Of a stretch of DNA of 64,000 nucleotides, positions 25,751-35,600 are shown piece by piece. Source of the stretch: BQJU01 sp965229635 (GTDB lineage Bacteria > Bacteroidota > Bacteroidia > Chitinophagales > Saprospiraceae); contig OZ245894.1 of NCBI GenBank assembly GCA_965229635.1, forward strand, positions 5,332,001 to 5,396,000, written 5' to 3'. Numbering within the stretch: the stretch's first letter is position 1; each line of letters begins with the position of its first letter. Under the pieces are notes generated by a model, which was given only the letters and a program-made list of their open reading frames with translations, was not told the DNA's origin and ran no database searches. Position numbers and translations under genes: made by a program.

Positions 25751-26875
25751 TTAAAACTCCGGCCATTTTTCGTTGACAATTGGAGCTGTGATCAATTTCT
25801 TTGGGTCAATGATCACGTGTTTCATGCGCTCCCGCCGCCAGGTATACATCAGATGTACCAATCCGTCGGAGGATTGAATGACCGCCGGATAAGAATATTG
25901 GCTGATCTCGGAATCTTCAATCACCAGCGCTGCGTCCCAGTGTTTTCCATCTTCAGAAACGGCAATATTCAGCGGAGTACGGTGTCCCTTCTTGGCGCCA
26001 ATTGGCGTCTTAACGTGATTGTAGGCGACCAGTTGCCGACCATCGGCCAGAGTGACGGCATCGGTACCGGAGTTGTTATTGGGCAAACCCGAATCCTGTA
26101 CCAGCGACCAGGTTTCGCCCTGATCGGAGGACCATGCGCTGGCCAATACGCTATTGCGGCTACGACATAGGATTTGTAAGCGCCCGTCCTTGTGTGTCAG
26201 CACACTTGGTTGGATAATATTGTACACGCTTGTATTGTTGATTGGCCCCACTTTCCTCCAGGTTTTGCCACCATCGGGAGTGATCTCAAAATGCACGCGC
26301 CAGCCATCACCTTCGGTGCTTGAAGCACAAATCAGGTTACCATTTGCTAATAAGACCGGTTTGTTCTTCACCGGCCCGATATAGCCTTCCGGCAATTTTT
26401 CAGCCGCTCCCCAGGTACGTCCACCATCCTTGGATCGCTTTAACATGCCCCACCAGGTAGAAGGACTTGGTCCTACTTTGTAAAAGAGCAATAGATCGCC
26501 ATCCGGAATTTGAAAAAGTACGGGATTCCAGGTAGGATAACGCAGGGTGTCGTTTTGAATGCCGTTGGCCACCTCCTTACCTTCTGTCCACTGCCCATTG
26601 CGGTAATGGGCTACCCAGATGCCTACATCAGGGTGCCGCTCCCGGGTACCACCAAACCAGGCAGCCACCAAACCTTGTGGTGTTTCCTCGATTGTGCCGG
26701 CATGACAGGATGGATAAGGCGCTTCTTCAAAGATGAAGTTCTCTTTGACGATGCCGCTTTTAAAATCCGGTTGATCTCTTTCACTCAATTTCGCTGTGGT
26801 ATTGCATTGATACAACGGCAAAACTCCGAGTAGCAGCAGGTATTTGATATTGGTAATAATATTCTTAGTGTACAT
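25751..26875 (-). CDS. Sialidase-like (BNR) beta-propeller lipoprotein
   Basis: A 374-aa lipoprotein (lipobox LGVLPLYQC at residues 16-24). The body is a six-bladed propeller with several Asp-boxes, SxDxGxTW-like: SKDGGRTWGA, TPDGGKTWRK, SSDQGETWSL and the shorter SEDGKHWDA. The opening PSCHAGTIEETPQGLVAAWFGGTRERHPDVGIW is typical of BNR_2 proteins called exo-alpha-sialidases, in which an Arg-rich pocket binds a carboxylate. Plants lack sialic acid, so in this pectin setting a 2-keto-3-deoxy sugar acid such as Kdo, or a uronic acid, is a more sensible ligand. It lies 21 nt downstream of the 1105-aa enzyme gene and is co-directional. Confidence 0.75.
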   Translation of the reverse strand: MYTKNIITNIKYLLLLGVLPLYQCNTTAKLSERDQPDFKSGIVKENFIFEEAPYPSCHAGTIEETPQGLVAAWFGGTRERHPDVGIWVAHYRNGQWTEGKEVANGIQNDTLRYPTWNPVLFQIPDGDLLLFYKVGPSPSTWWGMLKRSKDGGRTWGAAEKLPEGYIGPVKNKPVLLANGNLICASSTEGDGWRVHFEITPDGGKTWRKVGPINNTSVYNIIQPSVLTHKDGRLQILCRSRNSVLASAWSSDQGETWSLVQDSGLPNNNSGTDAVTLADGRQLVAYNHVKTPIGAKKGHRTPLNIAVSEDGKHWDAALVIEDSEISQYSYPAVIQSSDGLVHLMYTWRRERMKHVIIDPKKLITAPIVNEKWPEF

Positions 26876-26896
26876 ATTTTCTGCTTTAATCTTCCT

Positions 26897-29800
26897 CTAT
26901 TTCAGATCACCAACCACCGTTTCCAGCTTATCAGAATGAGCGATGACTTTACCGTTTTGCATCACTGTCAACCCCTTGCCACGGTGGTATTTCTCACCGT
27001 CTTTATCCCAAATGATGGTCAACACTTTTCCGTGATATGGTATTTTGTCGAGACAAAACCAATCCCATTGCCTCTCGGGCAGCAAGGGGCTTACCTGCAC
27101 CCTATTATCTGTTCTCGGACGCAGTCCTACCAGCCCGGTGATGATCAAATCGTTGAAGGTGGAGTGATTGTAATACCGACTTCGCTCCTGATCACCCTTA
27201 AGCCAGTAACCGGTGGTTTCATCCAGGTACTCTCCAATGTAAGGACGGCCGCGGTAATATTGAGATTCGACGTAAGTCTCCAACAGATCAAAGTAGTTTT
27301 CCTCATTGATGACATCCTGGTTGTAATTGTTCATCAGGTTGGCCATTCCGGTCAATACCTGCGAGGTAGAAAATGGCCAGACTGCTCCATCCCATTCACA
27401 TTTGCAGCAGCCGTGACTGCGAAAATCGGGGTGGCGTCTTTCGGCTGTAGTCAAACCGAATGGGGCCAGAAATCCATCCTCATTCAGTACCTGCTTCCAG
27501 GCTTCGTTGTGTTTTTCATCAGGTAGGTTAAAGTACCAGGGAAGGTAGCCAATGGCTTCGCGGACCTGGGCAAAACCACCTTTTTCCCTGACGGTCTCAA
27601 AAAAGGTACTATCGGCATTCCAGAGGCTGTCTAGCACCAATTGTTTCAGGTCACTGGCTTTCTGCCAGTAGGTTTCGGCTACCTCAGCTTTGCCTGCTAA
27701 TTGGGCCATTGAAGAAATGGCGCGGGCATTGGCATACATATAACTATTGATGGTTGGCCGACGGTTTTCCACTTTGCGGCCACCGGAAATTTGTTCCTCC
27801 ATTCCATCCTTCACATCTTCCTGCCAGAACAGTCCGCCTTCCGTTTGCCTTTCCTCTTCCCATTTTTCGTAGTCTTTGATGAAATCCGGCAGAAAATCCA
27901 GGACAAAGGCGGTATCCAGAGATTGCAGGTAATAATTGTACACCGCATCTGGCGTCCAGCTACTGAATTTGTGCAGTTTATTCATTGGACCACCGTCGTT
28001 GCCCCGATACCAAACATTTAGGTTGCTTTTCAGGTAATCGGCGTCGTGCAACCAGCGGGACTCGTAGGTATGGTGCCCGATTGCACAGGCAATCAGGTTA
28101 TATTTATCGGCATAAGAGCGTTCTACCAAAAACTCGGTGATCGCATTGCCTACTGGCGTTTCCACGATGTGTTTCCGAAAGGACCACCAGCGATAGTAGT
28201 ACATTTCCCGGAAGTTGTCTTGAGGACAATCAAACAGCGGAATGTTCTCCTTCATCCAGTCCCAAGATTGATCATTGGGAATAGCCTGAACAATGTTTTC
28301 ATCCTCCATTTGATTAAAATAATCCACGTACTTTTTATAATCCTCTACATCCAATACCGCAGCAGTGGGGTCAAGCGATTCGGTCTTCAAGCTTTTTATA
28401 TAATACACCGCTTCCGACACTTTAGCATTGGATTGATCTACATCAAAATCCTGATCGGTTGGAGTGTCCGCATTGGGAAAACGGCGCACTTCCCCCGTTC
28501 TAAATTGGATGCGATGTAGCGATTGGACCGGATTAAAAAACAGGAAATTCTTGACGTGTTTGCCGTTGATGTACAGTTGGCAAAAACGATTCTTCACATC
28601 CGCTTCCCACCGGATTTTGTACAATTCATCCTTGTTGTAAGTCCCAATATTCTTTACCCGATAGCCGTCTTTGTATTTCAAATAACCATCCTCATCCCAG
28701 ATAATCCTGGAAGCGGGGTTGTTTTCTCGATCCTGCAATTCGACCTGTAGGGTTCCATGATCCTTTTGCGCAAGCATCATCTCAAACTCCACCGCAATGT
28801 TTTCCGAAGCAGGAAATAGTCGGTCAGCAGTAGCATAGTCAAAGGCATCATGATCTCGCAACGTGAGGTAACGGTCACCCTTATTTTCTTCTATGCGCAC
28901 CGGTGCCCACTGAGGACTGAAGAAGTTCCATTTGTCCAGTTCGTCTCCTTTAGGCATTTGCGAAAAACGCTCATCGACTTGCTCCGTGACCTCCGCCAAA
29001 ATGGGCACTTCTACTTTAGTCACCCAAATGTCTTCTTTATTCATGCTGTAGCTCACCCAAAGGTTGCCATCTGGAGGGGTGCCATTACCTTCCAATATAC
29101 CTCTTACGTATTGAGGTCCATAGGATTTATAATTGCCGCCGTAGCGCATGGTGCTGATCTCACCGTTTACCAGGAGCAGGTTCTCGTAGTTCAAGCCGTC
29201 TTCACTCACTGATAGTGCCAGTGGCCAGCGAAATTCGGAAGGGTTATAGACTGTAACGTATTTACCGTCACTTGTTTGTTGTCCCCATATTTTGGCATTG
29301 CTATTGACAAAGCCTTTGGCCCTTCCCGGTTGGGTCCAGGTCTTCCCTTCGTCCTTGCTGACAGCGGTTAATGCATGTTTCCACAAGCCAATCACATCAC
29401 CGCCCGGCAAGTGATAATAGCTGAATGCCTTATACTGTTTCTTTAAGGGAATGAGTGGATCATCGCGATCGGCTTCTTCTACCCATTGCTGCATCATTAA
29501 GGGCCTGGACAAGAGTTCATCACAAGCCGCCACAAAAGCCTTGTCTTTGCTTTTTTTGTAAAAAGGGTAAATGGTGTTGCTTTCGCTAAATTTTGAATTG
29601 TAGCGAATGAAATAAATGGGACCAAATGAACCATCCTTATTGATTTCACGGACCACCCGGCCGATGCCTTTGCCGTCATTAGGGCTATCTTTCTCATGAA
29701 GCGCAATCCCGTAATATCCTAAACACAACAACTTATCCCCGGATTCGGGAACATAGAAACCCATCCTTTGGTGCATTACGGCCTTCTGATTCTTAGCCTT

Positions 29801-30214
29801 TACCTCCTCCGCTCCTTCCTTAAAAGTGCCATCAGGAATGGGGTACTCGGGAAAGATTGTTTCCGGTAAGGACCAGTTGTAGCCGTCTTTTGAAGAAGAC
29901 AACATGGTTCGTCCCGGAGGAATGTGCTCCCCTACCGGATCATTGAGGTATTGTAGATAAAACTGGTTATTCCAATACGCCAGATTGGTGGCGTGGTTAT
30001 AAGTCCACCCCAGTCCATCGGCCGTTTCCGGGTTTTCCCGGTTGGCCCTCATCACCTGAATATTGTGTACCCCCATGGCGGGAGGAATTTCTCCGTGGTG
30101 GTAATCTACATTTACTTTGGTATCCCCCGTATAAAAGACACCGTCCTGTCCCTGAACAGCAGCGGAAAGTAAAATGGCAAATAGCAATAAGAATATGGCA
30201 GATTTATTAATCAT
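26897..30214 (-). CDS. Large two-catalytic-domain glycosidase: beta-propeller plus (alpha/alpha)6, GH143-GH142-like plan
   Basis: An 1105-aa exported protein (signal peptide MINKSAIFLLLFAILLSAAVQGQ). Residues about 25-410 form a propeller with Asp-box-like repeats (SSKDGYNWSL, SKDEGKTWTQ, SEDGLNYENL). About 415-610 is a concanavalin-like beta-sandwich (YKIRWEADVKNRFCQLYINGKHVKNF). About 640-1090 is an (alpha/alpha)6 barrel with SYADKYNLIACAIGHHTYESRW, INSYMYANARAISSMAQLAG and CKCEWDGAVWPFSTSQVL, annotated in relatives as MGH1-like. The same size and order is known for the RG-II enzyme carrying a Dha hydrolase (GH143) and a beta-L-arabinofuranosidase (GH142). Homology to it is suggested by architecture, not by alignment. 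The start overlaps the GH43-like stop by 8 nt. Confidence 0.7.
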   Translation of the reverse strand: MINKSAIFLLLFAILLSAAVQGQDGVFYTGDTKVNVDYHHGEIPPAMGVHNIQVMRANRENPETADGLGWTYNHATNLAYWNNQFYLQYLNDPVGEHIPPGRTMLSSSKDGYNWSLPETIFPEYPIPDGTFKEGAEEVKAKNQKAVMHQRMGFYVPESGDKLLCLGYYGIALHEKDSPNDGKGIGRVVREINKDGSFGPIYFIRYNSKFSESNTIYPFYKKSKDKAFVAACDELLSRPLMMQQWVEEADRDDPLIPLKKQYKAFSYYHLPGGDVIGLWKHALTAVSKDEGKTWTQPGRAKGFVNSNAKIWGQQTSDGKYVTVYNPSEFRWPLALSVSEDGLNYENLLLVNGEISTMRYGGNYKSYGPQYVRGILEGNGTPPDGNLWVSYSMNKEDIWVTKVEVPILAEVTEQVDERFSQMPKGDELDKWNFFSPQWAPVRIEENKGDRYLTLRDHDAFDYATADRLFPASENIAVEFEMMLAQKDHGTLQVELQDRENNPASRIIWDEDGYLKYKDGYRVKNIGTYNKDELYKIRWEADVKNRFCQLYINGKHVKNFLFFNPVQSLHRIQFRTGEVRRFPNADTPTDQDFDVDQSNAKVSEAVYYIKSLKTESLDPTAAVLDVEDYKKYVDYFNQMEDENIVQAIPNDQSWDWMKENIPLFDCPQDNFREMYYYRWWSFRKHIVETPVGNAITEFLVERSYADKYNLIACAIGHHTYESRWLHDADYLKSNLNVWYRGNDGGPMNKLHKFSSWTPDAVYNYYLQSLDTAFVLDFLPDFIKDYEKWEEERQTEGGLFWQEDVKDGMEEQISGGRKVENRRPTINSYMYANARAISSMAQLAGKAEVAETYWQKASDLKQLVLDSLWNADSTFFETVREKGGFAQVREAIGYLPWYFNLPDEKHNEAWKQVLNEDGFLAPFGLTTAERRHPDFRSHGCCKCEWDGAVWPFSTSQVLTGMANLMNNYNQDVINEENYFDLLETYVESQYYRGRPYIGEYLDETTGYWLKGDQERSRYYNHSTFNDLIITGLVGLRPRTDNRVQVSPLLPERQWDWFCLDKIPYHGKVLTIIWDKDGEKYHRGKGLTVMQNGKVIAHSDKLETVVGDLK

Positions 30215-31148
30215 TCGCTTCTTTCTTTTTGGTTTCCTTGATCAGCCGTTTGAGAACCGACTTATCAGCCTTGAAGATCGTACCGTGTTTATGCCCTTGG
30301 GGCAATTGTACTTGGCCAGAAACATCTTCAAAATGAATAAAGTCGCTTGTTTTGCTGACTTCATAAGTCTTACTCTCGTAGGCATCATAAAAAATGTACC
30401 AGGTTTCTCCTTTTTTCAAAAGAGTAGGCCCCTCCGTAAATTTCCCGGTAAACGGGTCAGAAATATTTTGGTAAGGCCCTAATGGTGCAGTGCCAAAAGC
30501 AACCTTCAAATTACGCTCCGGGCGGGTATTGTCTTTTAGCACCAAAACATAGTCCTCTTTTCCGCGCTCCACAATAACGGCATCAATAATACTGAAGCCA
30601 GGATCAATGAAGAGTTTGGTATCCGTAAAGGTTTCAAAGTCTTTCGTTTTGGTGTAGTACATCCGATGGTTGTTGCGCTCTTCTTCGATGCCTTTTTCAA
30701 ATTTAAAAGGAATAGTTGACGCCCAGATGATGATGTATTCCTTTTGATACTGATCGTAAAACAACTCCGGCGCCCAGACATTCACCGTACTGGTATCAAA
30801 CGCCATTACCGGCACCATCTTTTGCTCCGACCAATTGATGAGGTCTTTTGAACTGGCGTACCCAAAACCCAGGTCGCCACGCCATGAAGAGGTCCACACC
30901 ATGTGAAAAGTGCCATCGGGTGCCGTGACCACTGAGGGGTCTCTCATCACCTGTTGATTGCCCACCTGCGGAGCCAACCAGGGGCCACCCAGGTCATTCC
31001 ATTCAAGCCCATCGTAGCTGTATGCCAGATATAGCCCTTCATCCGCCGGTTCGCGGAAAGTGCTGAACATATAGACCTGGCTCGACTTGCAGGACGAGAA
31101 CAGAAAGCTTACGACAATGACAAAGGTGATATTTTTAAACAATTGCAT
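30207..31148 (-). CDS. GH43-like lipoprotein
   Basis: Start taken at ATG 31148 (MQLFKNITFVIVVSFLFSSCKSS), giving a lipoprotein signal; upstream in-frame codons overlap the DUF4038 gene. The 313-aa product is a five-bladed propeller of the GH43/GH117 type. It shows MRDPSVVTAPDGTFHMVWTSSW with the base Asp, VNVWAPELFYDQYQKEYIIIWAS, IDAVIVERGKEDYVLVLKD, and FTEGPTLLKKGETWYIFYDAY with the acid Glu in EGP. Such enzymes remove arabinose, xylose or galactose units. The gene overlaps the next gene by 8 nt (ATGATTAA shared), pointing to translational coupling with the 1105-aa enzyme. Confidence 0.82.
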   Translation of the reverse strand: MQLFKNITFVIVVSFLFSSCKSSQVYMFSTFREPADEGLYLAYSYDGLEWNDLGGPWLAPQVGNQQVMRDPSVVTAPDGTFHMVWTSSWRGDLGFGYASSKDLINWSEQKMVPVMAFDTSTVNVWAPELFYDQYQKEYIIIWASTIPFKFEKGIEEERNNHRMYYTKTKDFETFTDTKLFIDPGFSIIDAVIVERGKEDYVLVLKDNTRPERNLKVAFGTAPLGPYQNISDPFTGKFTEGPTLLKKGETWYIFYDAYESKTYEVSKTSDFIHFEDVSGQVQLPQGHKHGTIFKADKSVLKRLIKETKKKEAND

Positions 31149-31167
31149 GGTAGTCTTTTGTTTTTGA

Positions 31168-32583
31168 TTAAACCGATTCCAATACCAGTACCCAGTCATT
31201 GCCATCTTCCTTTTCACCGGGAGGGTCAAAGGTTACGGTCCCCTCATTGGGGTAAGTATCGATTGCCGTAGATTGTCCATCGCGGGGGTTAAACCAGGAG
31301 GCTTTTACCTCATCTCCGGTGATCTTGCCCATATTGATGTCAAAGTGGCGTCCGTTGTAAGTGTAGGCCATTGCATAGTCATTTCCTCGGGTAGCGATGA
31401 CGTAGTCGTATTTTTCACCATTCTCTCCGGCAATGAGGGTTTGGTCAGGCACCCGATCCAGGAAGGAATGATTCAGCATCAATTGCTTAAGGTATTTCAT
31501 CTGGGTAGCCGCCGGTGCATCCAGGGCATCGTACCAATACTCATTCACCCCAAAATTGGGTGCCTTGGAATTGGGATTGTTCATTTGCATCACGGCATTA
31601 TGGCCGTAGGTAAAACCAAAACCCCCGGAAAAAACCGCCCAATAGCCATATCGGCGAATATCCGGTGCCAGCCAGAATGGTTCGGAAGGATCGTGCAATC
31701 CCTGTGGAATATTTTCGTAAGAAGGTTCGCCGTCAACGGTAGGTTTGGCCGGTGTCAGGTTGTAATCATCGCGGATGTATTTCCAATTGTCCTGGCCGTA
31801 GCCCAATTCGGAGTCATCCTGATCGTAGCGGCGGTGGCCGGTTTGCACCATATTAAAATCCAACCAGGGTTCGTTGTGAAACCAGGTGGAGGATTTAGCG
31901 CGTCCAAAAGGGTGAAAAGTGACCAGATGGTTCGGATCATATTTTTGCAGGTTCTCTCCCATCACTTGCCAAACAGCCGTTGAGTCAGAACCGCGAATAT
32001 CTCCTCCATTCAACCAAATGATATTCGAACGGTCTTTATAACGTTCCGCAATCCATTGGGAATACACATTGGCCTGTTCGCGATTAACACCGCCACTCTT
32101 CACGTTGCTTCCCCACACGGGTACCAAAGCCATATATTGCCCCTTTTCCGCTGCCATATCGACGATGTAATCTACATGGTCCCAATAGTCATAAGCCTCT
32201 GGGTCATTGGGATCATCACCGGGTGTGATAAGCGGTTGGGTAACATCCATATTAACCAGAGCCGAATCGCCGTAGGCATTGACAAGGTCCAGTTCGTGCA
32301 AGACCATTACCTGAATCACATTGAAGCCATGTTTTTCCCGGTTTGACAGATATTGCTCCGCTTCCTCGCGGTTGAGCACCGAAAAGAGCAACCACCCGGT
32401 ATCGCCCAGCCAAAAGAAGGGATCTCCGTTTTCCTGAACCAGGAAACGATTATTGTCAGAGACTTTCAACGCGGGCAGTCCGGTCGAGGCCTCCTCAGCG
32501 GTCTCTGTTTCGGTTTCTGGTGCTGATTGACAGGCCAATAAATAGAAGGCCAATAGAATGCATACCAAGAGATTGATTTTCAT
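31168..32583 (-). CDS. GH140-like (DUF4038) lipoprotein, second putative apiosidase
   Basis: Start taken at ATG 32583 (MKINLLVCILLAFYLLACQS), a lipoprotein signal; 22 extra upstream residues overlap the preceding intergenic region. The 471-aa product has a DUF4038 TIM barrel beginning DPFFWLGDTGWLLFSVLNREEAEQYL. Candidate catalytic residues are in IIWLNGGDIRGSD and KPTVDGEPSYEN. The C-terminal beta domain (GRHFDINMGKITGDEVKASWFNPRDG) is of the putative collagen-binding type. It is only a distant paralogue of the enzyme at 9790-11256, so the two may cut different apiose linkages or different polymers. It sits between the beta-helix/DUF6298 gene and the GH43-like gene with short gaps. Confidence 0.78.
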   Translation of the reverse strand: MKINLLVCILLAFYLLACQSAPETETETAEEASTGLPALKVSDNNRFLVQENGDPFFWLGDTGWLLFSVLNREEAEQYLSNREKHGFNVIQVMVLHELDLVNAYGDSALVNMDVTQPLITPGDDPNDPEAYDYWDHVDYIVDMAAEKGQYMALVPVWGSNVKSGGVNREQANVYSQWIAERYKDRSNIIWLNGGDIRGSDSTAVWQVMGENLQKYDPNHLVTFHPFGRAKSSTWFHNEPWLDFNMVQTGHRRYDQDDSELGYGQDNWKYIRDDYNLTPAKPTVDGEPSYENIPQGLHDPSEPFWLAPDIRRYGYWAVFSGGFGFTYGHNAVMQMNNPNSKAPNFGVNEYWYDALDAPAATQMKYLKQLMLNHSFLDRVPDQTLIAGENGEKYDYVIATRGNDYAMAYTYNGRHFDINMGKITGDEVKASWFNPRDGQSTAIDTYPNEGTVTFDPPGEKEDGNDWVLVLESV

Positions 32584-32614
32584 AGAATTTTCCTTTTGCT
32601 TGTTACAAACAGAT

Positions 32615-35600
32615 TTATGACTTCTCCTCCCAAACTTGCTGATGCACACAAATAATCACCGGTGCATCGGTATCATTTTGATAAGTAAAAGGCATCTTTT
32701 TACCCTTAAATCGTTCTTGTTTAATTTGTTTTCCCTCGTTGGTGAAATAACTCATGTAGACCTTTTTTCTATCAAGATTGTGGGTGATCTTACCCTTTGG
32801 CTCTACATAAAAAACAATGTCGCTGTTAGTGTTTTTCAGCGCATAACATTTTGCCGCAGCTTCCGGAGTTTCCGGGTGCAAAGTAGCTGCCAACGTATAA
32901 AATTCCTGCGGCATATCGGCCATAACTGGGGGCAGAGACCCCCCGGCCATAAATACCGCCCAGCCCCATCTGGGGTCTTGATTTTCTGAATAAATGACCG
33001 CCTTATCAGGGTACTGCTGGCGGTATTCGGAAACAGACCGATACACGGATTCAAAAGACCGTTTTCCGGGAGACTCCAGCCTGGCATTTTGGCGAGGAGC
33101 CAAATGTATTCCACCTTCTGGTGCGTACAAAGAGCCATCTTCGCGGTAAGCCCAGTACTTGATGTCGATCACATCAATCAGTTGGTTGTATTTTGGGTTT
33201 TGTAAAATGGCGTCCTGTACATCTTTAGTGGCGCTAAGACAAATGAGGTTTTTCGTTTCATTTTCGGCCTTCCATTCAGCGATGACATCCAGCCAGAATT
33301 CAACAAAATGCAGCGGCCCGGTAAATTCAGCGCTGATGCTTTGCAAGATATTGCTGTTGTCCTTTAATTGATCCAGACACTTCCGGATGTATCCCCGGTG
33401 CAATGCTCTGCGCACCGGGTGGGTGACATCATAAAACTGCTCCGAGAAAAAAATGCGTTTATCTCCGGCGTAATTCGGAGGGTCAGGAAATCCGGTTTCA
33501 TTAACATTGTTGGCGGGGCGCCAGGGTGAATCGGCCCAGTGCGCACCCGCTTCCAAAATATTGTGTTGAAAATAGTGTTGATGTAGTAGAATTTTGCCTT
33601 TAGGTTCTGCCTGATCGGCAAAGCTTTTTAATCGCGACCAATACCAAAGGTTGAATTTGGTCAGGTCGTATTTACTCAGTAGGTCCCAGGCTTGTCCTTG
33701 TCCGGTGCGGGCAAAAGGCTGCTCGTAAAAAGGTGCCCAACTATCTGGTTCCATTCGCCGCACCCTTTCGTGATCATCGCGGCGACGGTCGTACCAAAGG
33801 CCATAATTGTGATCCAGGAGCACCACCTTTCTCTTGTCCATTTCGACAACTACCTCCTCGATGCGATCGGTATAGCCTCTGCCTTGCCTTCCAGGCACAA
33901 ATCGGGTAATGGCAGATTGCGCTTTAGCAGCTTCAAAAGGCCGATCATCACCCCGCCACCAGGGCACATCCATCTGCCGACCGGTCAGCAGTTGACCTTG
34001 ATACAAAAGCCAGCCGTTTTCCAGGGAAATGGAGGATGATTTAGGCTTGTTTTGCATCGTATTCTCAACCGACTCAATGACCAAAGCCGAAGAAAGGTCC
34101 TGATCTGACTCATTGGAGAATTCCTGACGATTGATAAGGCTTAATAAGTCGGGAGCGGGTTCTTTGGCGAAAGCCGAAGCCTCAGCGGCCTGCTCATGGC
34201 TAGGTTTGCTGGTAGAAGCCCCAGCATATTGAAGAATTTCATTTTCAAATGTCGTTCTTTCCTTTCCTGTACGAGCTGCTAGCTGTGCAAAAAATAAGCT
34301 TGCCGGATTGATATGGCTATTTTCCTCATACCACTGCCCATTGCCAGCAAAGCGAGCCCAGACTCCATACGCCCAATTGTAGGCCATAGCTGGTTGATAA
34401 CAATCGATTTGGGCAGCATTACTTTGCCAGATCATGCTATTGGCCGCATTCCAACCGGCTCCCTGTCGATCACGCTCCAGGTTTTTGAAACGAATGGCAT
34501 TGCCGTCGATTTTTAGATTATCCAACAGCAGACCAGAAGCCCAGCTGTCAATTGATCCACTAAAATCATAGGGTAAATAGGCCGTGCACTGGACAAAAGC
34601 ATTCGGTCCGGCAGCGCAAAATCCGGCGGCAAAATCATGTCGCCCATGTGCCGCATAACAACGAAGAAAAAGCGTACGCTGGCCCATGGTGAAAAATGTA
34701 TTTCTCCGCTCACCAGCTATTTCTGAGACGGGCTCCGTGGAGATACAGTCCTGTACCGTAATCTGGCTTCCGGTTTCATAGATGGCTACTGCTGAACCGG
34801 CAAAGTGCTTGAATTTCAGCTTGCGCACCCAGCCGTTTTTCACCTTTTCAAAAGAAATAGCATTCCAGCAATGGTCCTCATCCTTTGGATTATCCGGATT
34901 GTAAGCTGAAAGCAATTCGAGATTTTCAATACCAACATTTTCTATTCTTCCGGGCCAGGTAAGCACAGAAATCTGGCCTCCTCCAAAAGCAGGATCTAAA
35001 GCAGTAGTGATTGGCGCATCCAGGGTTAGCAAATTGCCCTGAATAGCGGTGATGGTTCTTTCCCAGGCCATATCCCGCTCGCCTGGCTTCCATTTCAACC
35101 AACCGGTTCCACCACCAAAACCATCCATACCTATTCGCTCAATCCATTCCTGAGTGGAAGATCTGGTAATTTGTATCTGCATACCGACCTTAAATACGGA
35201 AGCGCTTTTGACTGAGAGCTGTGTAGAACCGACCGGCACATAGCCATCTACAGCCACCGGTTCCGACATCTGCCGATCATCCTCTCCTTCAATTCGAATT
35301 AAAGTCTCCCGATCAAATCCGGTTGCCTCTAGAATGGTCTCTTTGCCACGACCTCTGATCACGATGCCCGACTGCCGAATTTTTAATCTTCCCATTAATT
35401 GGTAGCGGCCTTTCTCGATCAAAATAGCTCCTCGAAATCCATCCTTTCCAATAGGTAGTGTAGCCACATAATCGATGGCCTTTTGAATAGTGGCAGTTGC
35501 ATCGCCTTGCATGGGCTTTATCACTGCCACTGAAGGGACCAATGGAATTTCTACATTTGAAGACTGATACCCGCAAAATGAAAAGTCCGGAATCTGATTG

